A stretch of 64,000 nt of DNA from an uncultured Sphaerochaeta sp. (GCF_963667405.1 NZ_OY763408.1:767757-831756); one strand, 5' to 3'; positions 8,290 to 16,176 are shown, counted from the first letter of the stretch. The notes: a model not told the origin generated them from the letters alone. Numbers and translations are program-made.

Positions 8290-9987
8290 CTTGTTGCGTT
8301 TGATCTTTTTGGTGCTGGTCATATCCATAGGCTCATCCAGGATGGTGAGCCGGGAGATTTTCTTGTATCCGGAAACCTGTTGGTTCACTTCCTTGATGAC
8401 ACGCTCGAGATCTTCCTGCATGGCAACGGGGTGTTCATTGTAGTAGTCCTTGTTTGGATAGATGACAGCCTCGATGAGCTCCGCAGGCACCCCTTTTTTC
8501 TCCTGATAGCCGCGGATGAGAATCTGCTCAACTTGGGTGTACAGTTGGAAAAGGTCCTCTATTTCCTCTGGGTATACGTTCTTGCCGCCTTCGGTGACGA
8601 TCAGGTTCTTCACCCGGCCTTTCAGATAGAGGTAGTTCTCCTTGTCGAGCCAGCCAAGGTCGCCGGTTTTCAGATACCCCTGTTCATCAAAGAGGGCCTT
8701 GGTATTCTCCTCATCCTTGTAGTACCCTTTGGTGACATTCGGTCCCTTTACCCGTATCTCCCCAACACCGGTTGCATCGGCATCGGCAATGATCATTTCC
8801 ACCAACGGGAAGACCATACCCACTGATTCCACCTTGAAGTGGCTGACCGGATTAAGGGTCAGGATGGGACTGGTCTCCGTAAGGCCATAGCCTTGGATGA
8901 AGTCGATGCCCAACTGCTGGAACTGCTTGAAGACCTTCGGGGAGAGCGGCCCGGCACCGCAGATGCAGATATGATTGTGGTCAAGCCCGATCTTGCTGAG
9001 CAGCAGCTTGTTGAAGGCGGGGCGGAAGACATTCCAATGCAGCTGCTTCTTTGCAAAGCCGTTGATCACCATCATGGTATGCACCAACGCATTGACGAAG
9101 AAGCCCTTCTTCTTCACCTGCTTCATCATGCCCGCAAGCAGTTTGTTGTAGAGCAGGGGGATTCCCATGAAGAACGTCACCTTGCCCTGGGTAAGGTCAT
9201 TGATCATCCTGCTGACGACAATTTCCTGACCAAACACACACTCAGCGCCAAACTTGATGGATTCCAGCAAGACTGCCGTACAACAGTAGGAGTGGTGCAG
9301 AGGCAAGAGTGCATACAGAACATCAGTCTCGTCCAGGTTGAGGAAGATCCCATCACAGGCTTGGTACAGGTCACTGACAATATTTGCATGCGTGAGCATG
9401 GCTCCCTTCTCATTGCCGGTGGTCCCGCTGGTGAAGAGTATGGCCGCAAGGTCGTGCTCATCGGTCGGCACCCGCTCGAAGCCCACAGAAGGGGTGAGTT
9501 CATTGAGGGAGAGGCAACGGTCACTCTTGCCTTGCAGGCAGGCAAGTCCTTTGAGGTTTGCATACCAATCTTTCTGTGGATCAAGCGCCTCAATGACAGG
9601 TTTGTCCGCAAAGACAAATGAAGCATCCACATAGCTGGAAAGGTTCTCAACCCGATCGATGTGCAACTGGTTGTCCAGCGGTACCACGATTGCACCGCAA
9701 TAAAGGGTAGCGAGGTAGGCAATGGCCCAGGCCGGGCTGTTCTTTCCGTTGATGATGATTCGGTCGCCTTTGGAAATCCCACGTTCCTGCAGATACGAAC
9801 CAACCTGTTTCACTTGGGCAAGGATCTCGCTGAAGGTGAGCGTAGCCCGTTCCGGGCGGAATACGGTAAACCCATTTCTCCATCCGAATTTCTTCTCGGT
9901 TATCAACAGAAGGTCGATGATGGTTGGCCATTGGCCTTGGAAGTATGTACCGCGATATTGGTCCAGCTCATCCCAGGAGTGTTTCAT
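8278..9987 (-). CDS. AMP-dependent synthetase/ligase, long-chain acyl-CoA ligase type
   Basis: Activates a carboxylic acid, probably a long-chain fatty acid, with ATP and coenzyme A. The 569-residue protein has the family motifs: the AMP/P-loop motif LFTSGTTGNEKGAMLTHAN near residue 195, GYGLTETSPILTLNP, YLKTGDLGWLDKENYLYLKG and the C-terminal lysine region DMTSTKKIKRNKV. I chose the ATG at 9987 because GGAGAG precedes it and the protein starts with a normal N-terminus; longer in-frame versions would include the promoter region. A TTGACA-like box and an AGTATG/CATACT inverted repeat lie in the leader. Its 3' end carries the promoter of the amidohydrolase gene. Confidence 0.88.
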   Translation of the reverse strand: MKHSWDELDQYRGTYFQGQWPTIIDLLLITEKKFGWRNGFTVFRPERATLTFSEILAQVKQVGSYLQERGISKGDRIIINGKNSPAWAIAYLATLYCGAIVVPLDNQLHIDRVENLSSYVDASFVFADKPVIEALDPQKDWYANLKGLACLQGKSDRCLSLNELTPSVGFERVPTDEHDLAAILFTSGTTGNEKGAMLTHANIVSDLYQACDGIFLNLDETDVLYALLPLHHSYCCTAVLLESIKFGAECVFGQEIVVSRMINDLTQGKVTFFMGIPLLYNKLLAGMMKQVKKKGFFVNALVHTMMVINGFAKKQLHWNVFRPAFNKLLLSKIGLDHNHICICGAGPLSPKVFKQFQQLGIDFIQGYGLTETSPILTLNPVSHFKVESVGMVFPLVEMIIADADATGVGEIRVKGPNVTKGYYKDEENTKALFDEQGYLKTGDLGWLDKENYLYLKGRVKNLIVTEGGKNVYPEEIEDLFQLYTQVEQILIRGYQEKKGVPAELIEAVIYPNKDYYNEHPVAMQEDLERVIKEVNQQVSGYKKISRLTILDEPMDMTSTKKIKRNKVTA

Positions 9988-10011
9988 ATAAGGGTTCTCT
10001 CCACGCACATC

Positions 10012-10030
10012 AGTATGATAGAAACATACT
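10012..10030 (-). promoter_or_regulatory. Inverted repeat upstream of the acyl-CoA ligase gene
   Basis: AGTATG and CATACT are separated by seven bases and lie about 25 bases upstream of the ATG. A TTGACA box is found further upstream on the same strand near 10081-10086. The repeat is placed where a repressor could act, but no regulator can be named. Confidence 0.35.
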
Positions 10031-10141
10031 ATTCTCCCTCCCGGGACGATAGCAATTCTGATTTTCACAGAACTAGCCCTTTTTGTCAAGAAAAGGATAA
10101 ATTGTTTCAGCTGAAATGTTTGGGCTTCTAGTAAAAACGTA

Positions 10142-10903
10142 CTACCGGGAACCGAATATCCTTTTATCATACAACAATGCAGAGATATCCGCATACACAA
10201 CATCGCTGATGGCTTTCAGGCGCTTGCGATCGTTGCTTCCGCTGAGGACTGCTACCGTATAACCGGCTTTAGACCGCTTTGCGAACAGCATGTCGGTGAT
10301 CGTATCTCCGACCATGGCGACTTCATGACTTTCGATGCCTGCCTGTTTGCAGAACACCTGGAAAGCTTCGGGATGCGGTTTGCGGCGGTAATGGCTATCC
10401 CGCGAGCTTACAAAGTCCACCATTTTCTCAAGACCCATGAGGGAGAGAAAGAGCGTGGTTGAGCTGTCATTGTCATTGGTGATGATTCCGATGGCATACC
10501 CGGCTTTCTTGAGTTCGTGAAAGAGCGTCTGCTGGATGGTGAAATCCATCGTTCGCAATTTCTCCGTCAACAGTACCTCACTGTTCTTCACGCTCTGGTG
10601 ATAGCCACGGATTGCCTTGATGGCATTGACGCGGTAGCGGAGGCAGTAGACAAGAAATCGCCGAAGGATGCGTACAGGACGATGGGTGAACACCAAACCC
10701 TTGGGCAGGCATTTCCCCTTTTCATCGATTCCCATCAGCTCAAGCATTGCACGCTTTGCTTTCAGGTGCTCCCTTCTTCCCATCGAGGTGAAGGTTTTGT
10801 CGATACCCTCTTTCAGGACATCTTCCCACACCTGAGCATAGTCAAAGAGCGTTCCATCCTTATCAAAAATGATTCCCTTGAGTTTCTCTGCCGTTTGTGC
10901 CAT
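10142..10903 (-). CDS. HAD-family hydrolase, phosphoglycolate-phosphatase-like
   Basis: A 253-residue phosphatase of the haloacid dehalogenase superfamily. Motif I is IIFDKDGTLFDY with the two catalytic aspartates, motif II is GIITNDNDSS, the lysine of motif III is in YRRKPHPEAF, and motif IV is VAMVGDTITDMLFAKRS. A helical cap lies between residues 25 and 110. Members hydrolyse phosphoglycolate, pyrophosphate or sugar phosphates; the substrate here is unknown. The start has no ribosome binding site and a TATGAT box ends eight bases before the ATG. The gene is divergent from the SMUG1 gene with about 50 bases between starts. Confidence 0.85.
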   Translation of the reverse strand: MAQTAEKLKGIIFDKDGTLFDYAQVWEDVLKEGIDKTFTSMGRREHLKAKRAMLELMGIDEKGKCLPKGLVFTHRPVRILRRFLVYCLRYRVNAIKAIRGYHQSVKNSEVLLTEKLRTMDFTIQQTLFHELKKAGYAIGIITNDNDSSTTLFLSLMGLEKMVDFVSSRDSHYRRKPHPEAFQVFCKQAGIESHEVAMVGDTITDMLFAKRSKAGYTVAVLSGSNDRKRLKAISDVVYADISALLYDKRIFGSR

Positions 10904-10953
10904 GTTGGGGTATCATACGAGAAGCAGCATGGTTCTGGCTAGGGGGGAATGGG

Positions 10954-11697
10954 GTGCAGGATACAACAAATGCGGTCATTAAGCGTACAAAACTCTTTGC
11001 AAAGCAGGTGGAGACGCTTCGATTCAGCTGTGATTGCTATATTTACAATCCGTTGGACTACGCATGGCTCATGCATGAAGCGTATCTGCAATCCTATGTA
11101 AAGAAGCCGGTTAAGACCCTGCTGGTAGGCATGAACCCAGGCCCCTTCGGGATGGCGCAGACCGGTGTCCCGTTTGGGGAGATCAATGCAGTGAAGGAGT
11201 TCCTCAAGCTCTCCCAGCCGATCGGCAAACCCCTTGCAGAACATCCGGCCAGGCCCATCCTGGGACTCGAGACCAAGAGAAGTGAAGTCAGCGGCAAACG
11301 GTTGTGGTCCCTGATGCAGGCACACTATCGGACAGCTGAGGCTTTCTCCCAGGAGATGGCAATCTTCAATTATTGTCCGCTGGTGTTCATGCAGCGGACC
11401 AAGACAGCCAAGAACATGACTCCCGACAAGCTTGCAAAGGGTGAGCGCCTGGCCTTGCAGACGATCTGCGATGCGTATCTGGGTGATATCATCACCATTT
11501 TGGAGCCTACGTTTCTCATTGGTGTGGGGGTGTATGCCTATCAGATGCTGGAGAAAGTGAACAATGGGAACAATGAGCGCCGTGTAGCATCCATCCTTCA
11601 TCCAAGTCCGGGAAATCCCCAGGCAAACAAGGGTTGGGATGAAAAAGCGGGTGCCGTTTTCAGGGGCTTGGGCATCTGGTCGGAGACCGAGTTTTGA
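10954..11697 (+). CDS. Single-strand-selective uracil-DNA glycosylase, SMUG1 type
   Basis: Removes uracil or oxidised pyrimidines from DNA at the first step of base excision repair. The 247-residue protein carries the SMUG1 water-activating motif almost unchanged from the animal enzymes (GMNPGPFGMAQTGVPFGEI) and the second catalytic region LHPSPGNPQANKGWDEKA, plus FNYCPLVFM. I selected the GTG at 10954, which has AGGGGGG upstream at normal distance; upstream in-frame codons overlap the divergent HAD promoter. SMUG1 is common in animals and sporadic in bacteria. The sequence between its stop and ispE has been split by an insertion element. Confidence 0.9.
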   Translation: MQDTTNAVIKRTKLFAKQVETLRFSCDCYIYNPLDYAWLMHEAYLQSYVKKPVKTLLVGMNPGPFGMAQTGVPFGEINAVKEFLKLSQPIGKPLAEHPARPILGLETKRSEVSGKRLWSLMQAHYRTAEAFSQEMAIFNYCPLVFMQRTKTAKNMTPDKLAKGERLALQTICDAYLGDIITILEPTFLIGVGVYAYQMLEKVNNGNNERRVASILHPSPGNPQANKGWDEKAGAVFRGLGIWSETEF

Positions 11698-11711
11698 TAT
11701 GTATCTTTTAT

Positions 11712-11822
11712 GAGGCCAATTTATCACTTTTAGTCGGTAATTGTCCATAAATCATGTCTGATAGTTTTGATGAATGCAAAAATGTTACTAGACAATCATG
11801 TATGGCTTTGATACTCTAGTAT
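11712..11822. repeat. Left copy of the 111-bp direct repeat flanking the IS (target-site duplication)
   Basis: These 111 bases are identical to 13954-14064 on the other side of the insertion element, and the flanks diverge immediately at both ends. It therefore reads as a target-site duplication of unusual length. It contains an orphan copy of the ispE promoter (TAGACA at 11789, 17-base spacer, TACTCT at 11812), which now points into the left end of the element. Confidence 0.92.
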
Positions 11823-11826
11823 CCTG

Positions 11827-11837
11827 ACTTTGACAGC
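11827..11837 (+). repeat. Left terminal inverted repeat core of the IS
   Basis: ACTTTGACAGC, matched by its reverse complement at 13940-13950. The match continues weakly inward (ATAA) after a three-base offset. Confidence 0.8.
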
Positions 11838-11847
11838 ATAAACCCAC

Positions 11848-11882
11848 AAAAAAGCTTGCAACTCATTGAGAAGCAAGCTTTT
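11848..11882 (-). terminator. Bidirectional terminator downstream of the transposase gene
   Basis: AAGCTTGC and GCAAGCTT form an 8-bp stem with a 13-base loop. A run of six A residues on the left and TTTTATTTT on the right make it usable in both directions. It ends transposase transcription and could also stop transcription from the orphan ispE promoter copy in the left repeat. Confidence 0.8.
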
Positions 11883-11920
11883 ATTTTGCCCTTCCAAAAC
11901 ACAAATATGTTTATATAGAT

Positions 11921-13792
11921 TCAGTCCTCGTAATCTTTTTTCTTCGTCTGCCCGAGGATCCTCCTGATGTCAGACTGCTGCAGGAACTTCCTCGATATGT
12001 CTATGTCCAGGGTCTTGAGTATGGTGTCGACCATCACGTCATAGTATGCGACCTGGTAGATGTTCGAGTTCGCCAGCTGCACGGCGTTGAAATGGGAAAG
12101 CGACTGCTGTATCGACTTGGCCGAGTATTTCCAGCCGAGCTGCAGTTCCAGCAGCCGTTCCAGGACCAGGGAAATGAAGCATATCAGGAAGTGCGACCGT
12201 ATCCTGTCCTGCCTGCTGTGGAACACCGGCCTCAACGACAGCATCCCGGTCTTGGTCACCTTGAACGTCTCCTCGATCTTCCTCAGCCCGCCGTAGATGT
12301 CCGCTATCTCCGAGGCCGGCACCACATGGTTGAGCACCAGGAACCCGTCCGAATCCCGGTAGTAAGCATGGCTGGACGGCTTGTCGGGATTGATCAGCGA
12401 TTCGTCCCCGACCCCGACGACGTTGGTGCAGATGAGGTAGTAGCCGTCGTACTTCTCGTCCTCCTCCAGCCTCGCGGCGTCGAACTCGTAGAGGCACCAG
12501 TCGGCCTCCACCTTCTCCCCCTCCTTGACGGGGCTCTTTCTCAGGTACTTGCTCTTGCCGTAGCTGGAGTCCTTGTAGTCCTTCGACCGCTTGCCCTCGG
12601 ACTGAAGCGCCTTCTCGATCACCGCCTGCCGTTCGCGCTTCGCCCTGTCGCTGTACTTCCTGCTCCAGATGAACACCTGCCTCTCGTTGTAGGTCCCGCT
12701 GTGCTTCCTGTCGTCGACGTCGCCGTAGGTGCTGGCCCTCCTGGGGATCGTCCTCTCCTTGATCATGGACACCACGTTGCCGTTGCCGTCCAGCACATGC
12801 TCCCACCCCTCGGCCGAGAGCGCGAACTCCTTGGTCTGGGAGTCCGACTTGCGTACCGACTGGCTGATCACATACCCGTTCCTCGCATCCCGGATCTTCA
12901 TGATGTTGTAGTAGCTCATCATCCCCTTGTCCGCCACCACGATCTTGCGGCTGTCGGAAAAGTCGATGATGCTGTTGTCCATGGCCTCGGGAAGCGTCTC
13001 GCAGTCGTTGGTGTTGCCCCGGAACAGCTCGTAGGTGATGGGAATGGAAAGCTCGTCCATGAACAGCCCCATCTGGATGATGGGCTCGGGCCTGTGCTCC
13101 TTGCTCGGGCCCTTGGCCCTCAGCCCGTTCTCGTCATCCGCCTCGTCCCGCTCGAAGTAGTAGTTGGTGACGTCGTAGAACACCACCGTGTCCCTTCTTC
13201 CGAACTTCTCCTTCACCTCGGCGTCCAGATGCCTCAGCAGGTCGGTCCTCCACCTCAGCAGGCTGTCCATGCTCCGGTAGACGTCCTGGAGGCCGTAGCC
13301 CGTGTCGCCGAAGAACCGCCCCTTGTGCTCCCAGGTGCTCTTCTTGGAGGCCGGCCACAGCAGGCGGGAGTAGAGCAGGTGCTGGAAGATGACGTTGATG
13401 TTGAACTCGCAGTCCAGGTACCTGCGCCGGTTGTTGACGAACTCTTCCAGCTCCAGGCGGTGGTACAGCCTCGAGTAGGCGGCGAACCCGAGGTTCTTGC
13501 AGTCATCCGAGACCCGGAGGTCCCCTTCTCCGGACAGGCTGAGCCCGAGGCCGAAGTCGACCTGGTAGCCGACCGCCTTCGGCGAGGCCTTCGCCTCCCG
13601 CTTGAGGGCCTCCATCCGCTGGGCGATGAACGCCTCGGGGTCTATCCCCCTGACCGTCAGGTCGGAGCGGTGGTGGGTCTCGACGGTGGTCCTCCGCTGC
13701 TTGTTCTTGGAGCCGGGGATCCTGCATGCGTTGGAGATGTTGTAGGCGACATCCCCGTTCTTGAGCTGTGTCTTCACCAGTACATATGCCAT
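11921..13792 (-). CDS. IS1634-family transposase
   Basis: A 623-residue DDE transposase, full length and uninterrupted. The N-terminal part begins MAYVLVKTQLKNG, a DDE aspartate lies in VVFYDVTNYYFE near residue 205, a second in IVVADKGMMSYYN near residue 285, and the C-terminal region GGLRKIEETFKVTKTGM contains the YREK-like glutamate region typical of the IS4 superfamily. The ATG at 13792 has no ribosome binding site, but a TACACT -10 box ends exactly six bases upstream, so the mRNA is probably leaderless. GC-rich codon choice differs from the neighbours and leaves long antisense frames open. Confidence 0.92.
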   Translation of the reverse strand: MAYVLVKTQLKNGDVAYNISNACRIPGSKNKQRRTTVETHHRSDLTVRGIDPEAFIAQRMEALKREAKASPKAVGYQVDFGLGLSLSGEGDLRVSDDCKNLGFAAYSRLYHRLELEEFVNNRRRYLDCEFNINVIFQHLLYSRLLWPASKKSTWEHKGRFFGDTGYGLQDVYRSMDSLLRWRTDLLRHLDAEVKEKFGRRDTVVFYDVTNYYFERDEADDENGLRAKGPSKEHRPEPIIQMGLFMDELSIPITYELFRGNTNDCETLPEAMDNSIIDFSDSRKIVVADKGMMSYYNIMKIRDARNGYVISQSVRKSDSQTKEFALSAEGWEHVLDGNGNVVSMIKERTIPRRASTYGDVDDRKHSGTYNERQVFIWSRKYSDRAKRERQAVIEKALQSEGKRSKDYKDSSYGKSKYLRKSPVKEGEKVEADWCLYEFDAARLEEDEKYDGYYLICTNVVGVGDESLINPDKPSSHAYYRDSDGFLVLNHVVPASEIADIYGGLRKIEETFKVTKTGMLSLRPVFHSRQDRIRSHFLICFISLVLERLLELQLGWKYSAKSIQQSLSHFNAVQLANSNIYQVAYYDVMVDTILKTLDIDISRKFLQQSDIRRILGQTKKKDYED

Positions 13793-13827
13793 GGGTAGAG
13801 TGTAGCACATTCATGTGAATGAGTAAA
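13793..13827 (-). promoter_or_regulatory. Transposase promoter, leaderless type, with internal inverted repeat
   Basis: TTTACT (13822-13827), 17 bases and TACACT (13799-13804) are followed by six bases and the ATG. The spacer holds the inverted repeat CATTCA-TG-TGAATG (13808-13821), a plausible operator. Two direct copies of ACTTATAAAT lie just upstream. Confidence 0.55.
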
Positions 13828-13881
13828 CTTATAAATACTTATAAATGATAAAATGTTTCAAACCCTAGGGGTATGGGCGTG

Positions 13882-13901
13882 AAAAAACCACCCTGGGGTG
13901 G
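13882..13901 (-). terminator. Terminator upstream of the transposase gene
   Basis: CCACCC-TG-GGGTGG followed on the minus strand by six T residues. It sits between the right inverted repeat and the transposase promoter, where it would block transcription entering the element from outside. Confidence 0.75.
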
Positions 13902-13939
13902 CTGGTTGTAGGTTTTGGGGTTGTGGTTCAGATTATGCA

Positions 13940-13950
13940 GCTGTCAAAGT
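13940..13950 (-). repeat. Right terminal inverted repeat core of the IS
   Basis: GCTGTCAAAGT, the reverse complement of the left core at 11827-11837. Confidence 0.8.
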
Positions 13951-13953
13951 GTG

Positions 13954-14064
13954 GAGGCCAATTTATCACTTTTAGTCGGTAATTGTCCATAAATCATGTC
14001 TGATAGTTTTGATGAATGCAAAAATGTTACTAGACAATCATGTATGGCTTTGATACTCTAGTAT
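13954..14064. repeat. Right copy of the 111-bp direct repeat flanking the IS
   Basis: Identical to 11712-11822. It ends two bases before the ispE ATG and carries the complete ispE promoter, so ispE kept its original upstream sequence after the insertion. Confidence 0.92.
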
Positions 14065-14066
14065 GC
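14031..14066 (+). promoter_or_regulatory. ispE promoter, leaderless type
   Basis: TAGACA (14031-14036), a 17-base spacer and TACTCT (14054-14059), then seven bases to the ATG. There is no ribosome binding site between. The same promoter is present at 11789-11817 in the other repeat copy. Confidence 0.6.
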
Positions 14067-14948
14067 ATGGATACCGTGTGTTCGCGACCGGCTTATGCAA
14101 AGATCAATCTTCATTTGGCCGTCGGGTTGCCTTATCCGGATGGGTACCATCCCATTCAGTCCTTGTTTGCTTTGGTTGATCTCTCTGATGACCTTGAGGT
14201 GAGCTGGGAGAGGCGTACGACGTTCTCAGTGAATGTGACCGGGTTGGAAGCGTACTGCGAGAAAGATTGCGATACCTTGACGAAGGCAGCCCGCCTCTGG
14301 CATGAAGCCGGGGGGTGTCCCTTGCAGCTCTCCATACGGTGCCAGAAACGCATACCTGTCCAAGCAGGGCTTGGGGGTGGTTCCAGTGATGCGGCCACGC
14401 TCTTGCTTCTCTTGCAGGAGATTGCCGGTGAAAGGGCTTTGGAACAAAAAGTCCTTGAGCAGGTCGCTCTCAAGGTGGGGAGTGATGTGCCTTTCTTCCT
14501 TTCCGGTGCAAAAAGCGCCGTGGTAACAGGAAGAGGGGAGCATGCAACCCCTGTAGAGGCGAAAAATCTCGCTGTATTGCTTGTCATACCGACAGACTTT
14601 GCCATTTCCACATCATCTGCGTATAGGCTGTTGGACGAGTCAAGGCACGGGAAAGAGAGCATTCGGGCGATGAGTATGCAGGAAATGTTGTACGTATATA
14701 AAAAATCTTCCGCACAGTGGAAAGGTTTGTTATATAATGATTTTCAAGCATGCGCACAAAACAAGGGCTTTTATGGGGAGTTGATGCACATCAGTGAACC
14801 GTACAAAGGTTTTGGGAGCATGACCGGGAGCGGGGCCTGCTGGTTTTTCGTCAGTGAGGATAAGGACGAAGTCCAAGCAGTGCATGCGGCAGTTGTTGCG
14901 GCGTTTGGTGGTAAGGTCAGATGCTGGATTACACGATTGTTGCCCTGA
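14067..14948 (+). CDS. ispE: 4-diphosphocytidyl-2-C-methyl-D-erythritol kinase
   Basis: Phosphorylates CDP-methylerythritol in the non-mevalonate isoprenoid pathway. The 293-residue GHMP kinase starts with the usual RPAYAKINLHLAVG segment and a PDGYHPIQSLF motif. The ATP-binding glycine-rich motif is VQAGLGGGSSDAATLL near residue 100, and motif 3 is KGFGSMTGSGACWF near the C-terminus. I used the ATG at 14067 because upstream in-frame codons lie in the IS target duplication and the -10 box. The IS insertion duplicated the promoter instead of destroying it. Confidence 0.95.
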   Translation: MDTVCSRPAYAKINLHLAVGLPYPDGYHPIQSLFALVDLSDDLEVSWERRTTFSVNVTGLEAYCEKDCDTLTKAARLWHEAGGCPLQLSIRCQKRIPVQAGLGGGSSDAATLLLLLQEIAGERALEQKVLEQVALKVGSDVPFFLSGAKSAVVTGRGEHATPVEAKNLAVLLVIPTDFAISTSSAYRLLDESRHGKESIRAMSMQEMLYVYKKSSAQWKGLLYNDFQACAQNKGFYGELMHISEPYKGFGSMTGSGACWFFVSEDKDEVQAVHAAVVAAFGGKVRCWITRLLP

Positions 14949-14982
14949 TTTGATAAGATAGATTGGCTTCTTGGAGGATATT

Positions 14983-15264
14983 GTGGACATATCAGAAGTA
15001 CGCGTGCGGAAGGTCAACCAGGTAGGAAAACTCAAGGCGTATGTTACCGTGACGTTTGACAATCAGTTTGTTGTGCACAACATCAAGATTATTGAGGGGC
15101 GTGACGGTGATTTTATCGCTATGCCCAGCAGACAGCTAGCCAATGGTGAGTTCAAGGATGTCGCTCACCCCATCAGCAGTGAGTTTCGTGACCATTTGCA
15201 GCAGGTTGTCATGGATGCCTATGCGAATGATACCTCCGATGTTGAGATGGCCGGGGAGCTGTAA
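14983..15264 (+). CDS. spoVG: SpoVG family RNA/DNA-binding regulator
   Basis: Small regulator of 93 residues. In Firmicutes SpoVG affects septation and virulence, and in Borrelia it binds DNA and RNA; its targets here are unknown. The family core is visible: MDISEVRVRKV at the start, KLKAYVTVTFDNQFVVHN, then GDFIAMPSRQLANGEFKDVAHPI and a C-terminal helix. The GTG at 14983 is preferred because GGAGG lies just upstream and overlaps the alternative TTG at 14971. It follows ispE by 34 bases and probably shares its transcript, an arrangement that I believe is common in other bacteria too. Confidence 0.94.
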   Translation: MDISEVRVRKVNQVGKLKAYVTVTFDNQFVVHNIKIIEGRDGDFIAMPSRQLANGEFKDVAHPISSEFRDHLQQVVMDAYANDTSDVEMAGEL

Positions 15265-15313
15265 ATACCGTCTGGACAAATATGGGGATTTACGCTACTG
15301 TCATAACCGTTGT

Positions 15314-15385
15314 TGGGAAGTCGCCAAGCGGTTAAGGCTCTGGTTTTTGGTGCCGGCATCGGGGGTTCGAATCCCTCCTTCCCAG
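15314..15385 (+). tRNA. tRNA-Gln (anticodon TTG)
   Basis: The 7-bp acceptor stem pairs TGGGAAG with CTTCCCA and G is the discriminator. The anticodon stem is CTGGT/GCCGG with loop TTTTGGT, giving anticodon TTG. The T arm is GGGGG-TTCGAAT-CCCTC. The 3' CCA is not encoded. It lies between spoVG and rplY. Confidence 0.95.
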
Positions 15386-15386
15386 G

Positions 15387-15420
15387 AGAGGGCAATTCAC
15401 AGTGTGGATTGCTCTTTTTA
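15387..15420 (+). terminator. Terminator after tRNA-Gln
   Basis: AGAGGGCAAT pairs with ATTGCTCT across an 11-base loop, followed by TTTTATTT. Confidence 0.7.
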
Positions 15421-15433
15421 TTTGCCCAAGCAC

Positions 15434-15463
15434 TTGTCTTTCACGATGAAAACTCTCTATACT
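15434..15463 (+). promoter_or_regulatory. rplY promoter
   Basis: TTGTCT (15434-15439), an 18-base spacer and TATACT (15458-15463). It would give a leader of about 80 bases. Confidence 0.55.
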
Positions 15464-15504
15464 CATTTTCTGGTGGTATAGAAAATACCCAAAATGCTAT
15501 GGTA

Positions 15505-15529
15505 ATTGGACATCATCCGATGGGCCAAT
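15505..15529 (+). promoter_or_regulatory. Hairpin in the rplY leader
   Basis: ATTGG and CCAAT enclose CATC and GATG, giving an interrupted stem that ends about 10 bases before the AAGGAG ribosome binding site. Its position suggests control of L25 translation, but no known leader class is recognised. Confidence 0.35.
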
Positions 15530-15549
15530 GAGAGTACAAGGAGTTTCAT

Positions 15550-16176
15550 ATGTCTGAAAACAAGAGCCTGAAGGCTGAACTGAGAACCGAGGATTTCGGT
15601 AGTGCCGGATCCCGCCGCCTGCTTCGTGCAAAACGCATTCCTGCTGTCATCTATGGAAAGAACGAGCCTGTTCATCTTAGCCTGGATGCACGTGAGTTCT
15701 CCAACAAAATGCGCCACTTCTCAGAAACCGCTCTGTTGAAGATTTCTGTAGGAAAGAAAAATTATGAGTGTCTGCTCAAGGATTATCAGGAAGATCTCAT
15801 GAAAGGCGAGATCAAGCATGTCGACTTTTTCGAGGTTACCCGTGGTCATGCACTGCGCACCTTGGTTTCCATCGTTCTGAAAGGCAATCCGGTTGGAACG
15901 AAGGAAGGTGGTGTCCTTGATCAGGTTATCCATGAAGTTGAGATTGAGTGTCTGCCCAAGGATCTTCCCGAAGCTCTCGAGGCAAACGTCTCTGCGCTGA
16001 AGATCAACCAGTCGATCCACCTCAAGGACCTCATCATTCCTGCGAATGTCAAGATTCTTGATGACCTGTCCAAGACCGTAGCATCCGTGAAGGGTGTCAA
16101 GGCAGAGGCTGCAGCTCCTGCTGTAGACGAAGCGGTCGCTGAACCCGTAGCTGAGGCTGAAAAGGCTAAGAAATGA
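15550..16176 (+). CDS. rplY: Ribosomal protein L25/TL5/CTC family
   Basis: Binds 5S rRNA in the large ribosomal subunit. At 208 residues it is the long CTC/TL5 form: an L25 domain (about 1-95, with AELRTEDFGSAGSRRLLRAK and RIPAVIYGKNEP) followed by the TL5 C-terminal beta domain, ending in an Ala/Glu/Val-rich tail (residues about 180-208). A good AAGGAG site precedes the ATG. The stop overlaps the pth start as ATGA. The rplY-pth pairing is a widely conserved arrangement and supports both calls. Confidence 0.95.
   Translation: MSENKSLKAELRTEDFGSAGSRRLLRAKRIPAVIYGKNEPVHLSLDAREFSNKMRHFSETALLKISVGKKNYECLLKDYQEDLMKGEIKHVDFFEVTRGHALRTLVSIVLKGNPVGTKEGGVLDQVIHEVEIECLPKDLPEALEANVSALKINQSIHLKDLIIPANVKILDDLSKTVASVKGVKAEAAAPAVDEAVAEPVAEAEKAKK

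Larger units (their letters stand above)
11823..13953 (-). mobile_element. IS1634-like insertion sequence (IS4-type DDE superfamily)
   Basis: The 2131-bp element lies between perfect 111-bp direct repeats. Imperfect terminal inverted repeats share the core ACTTTGACAGC at 11827-11837 and its complement at 13940-13950. It encodes one 623-residue transposase on the minus strand, with a terminator hairpin at each end. The family assignment rests on the transposase and on the very long target duplication, which is known for IS1634 of Mycoplasma mycoides. The transposase gene is clearly richer in GC than its neighbours, which points to recent arrival from another genome. Confidence 0.9.

Noticed and set aside
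12092..13798. A 568-codon open frame on the plus strand opposite the transposase
   Set aside because: It is a by-product of the GC-rich codon use of the transposase. The translation is low-complexity in Pro, Val, Leu, His and Asp, with no domain, ribosome site or promoter.
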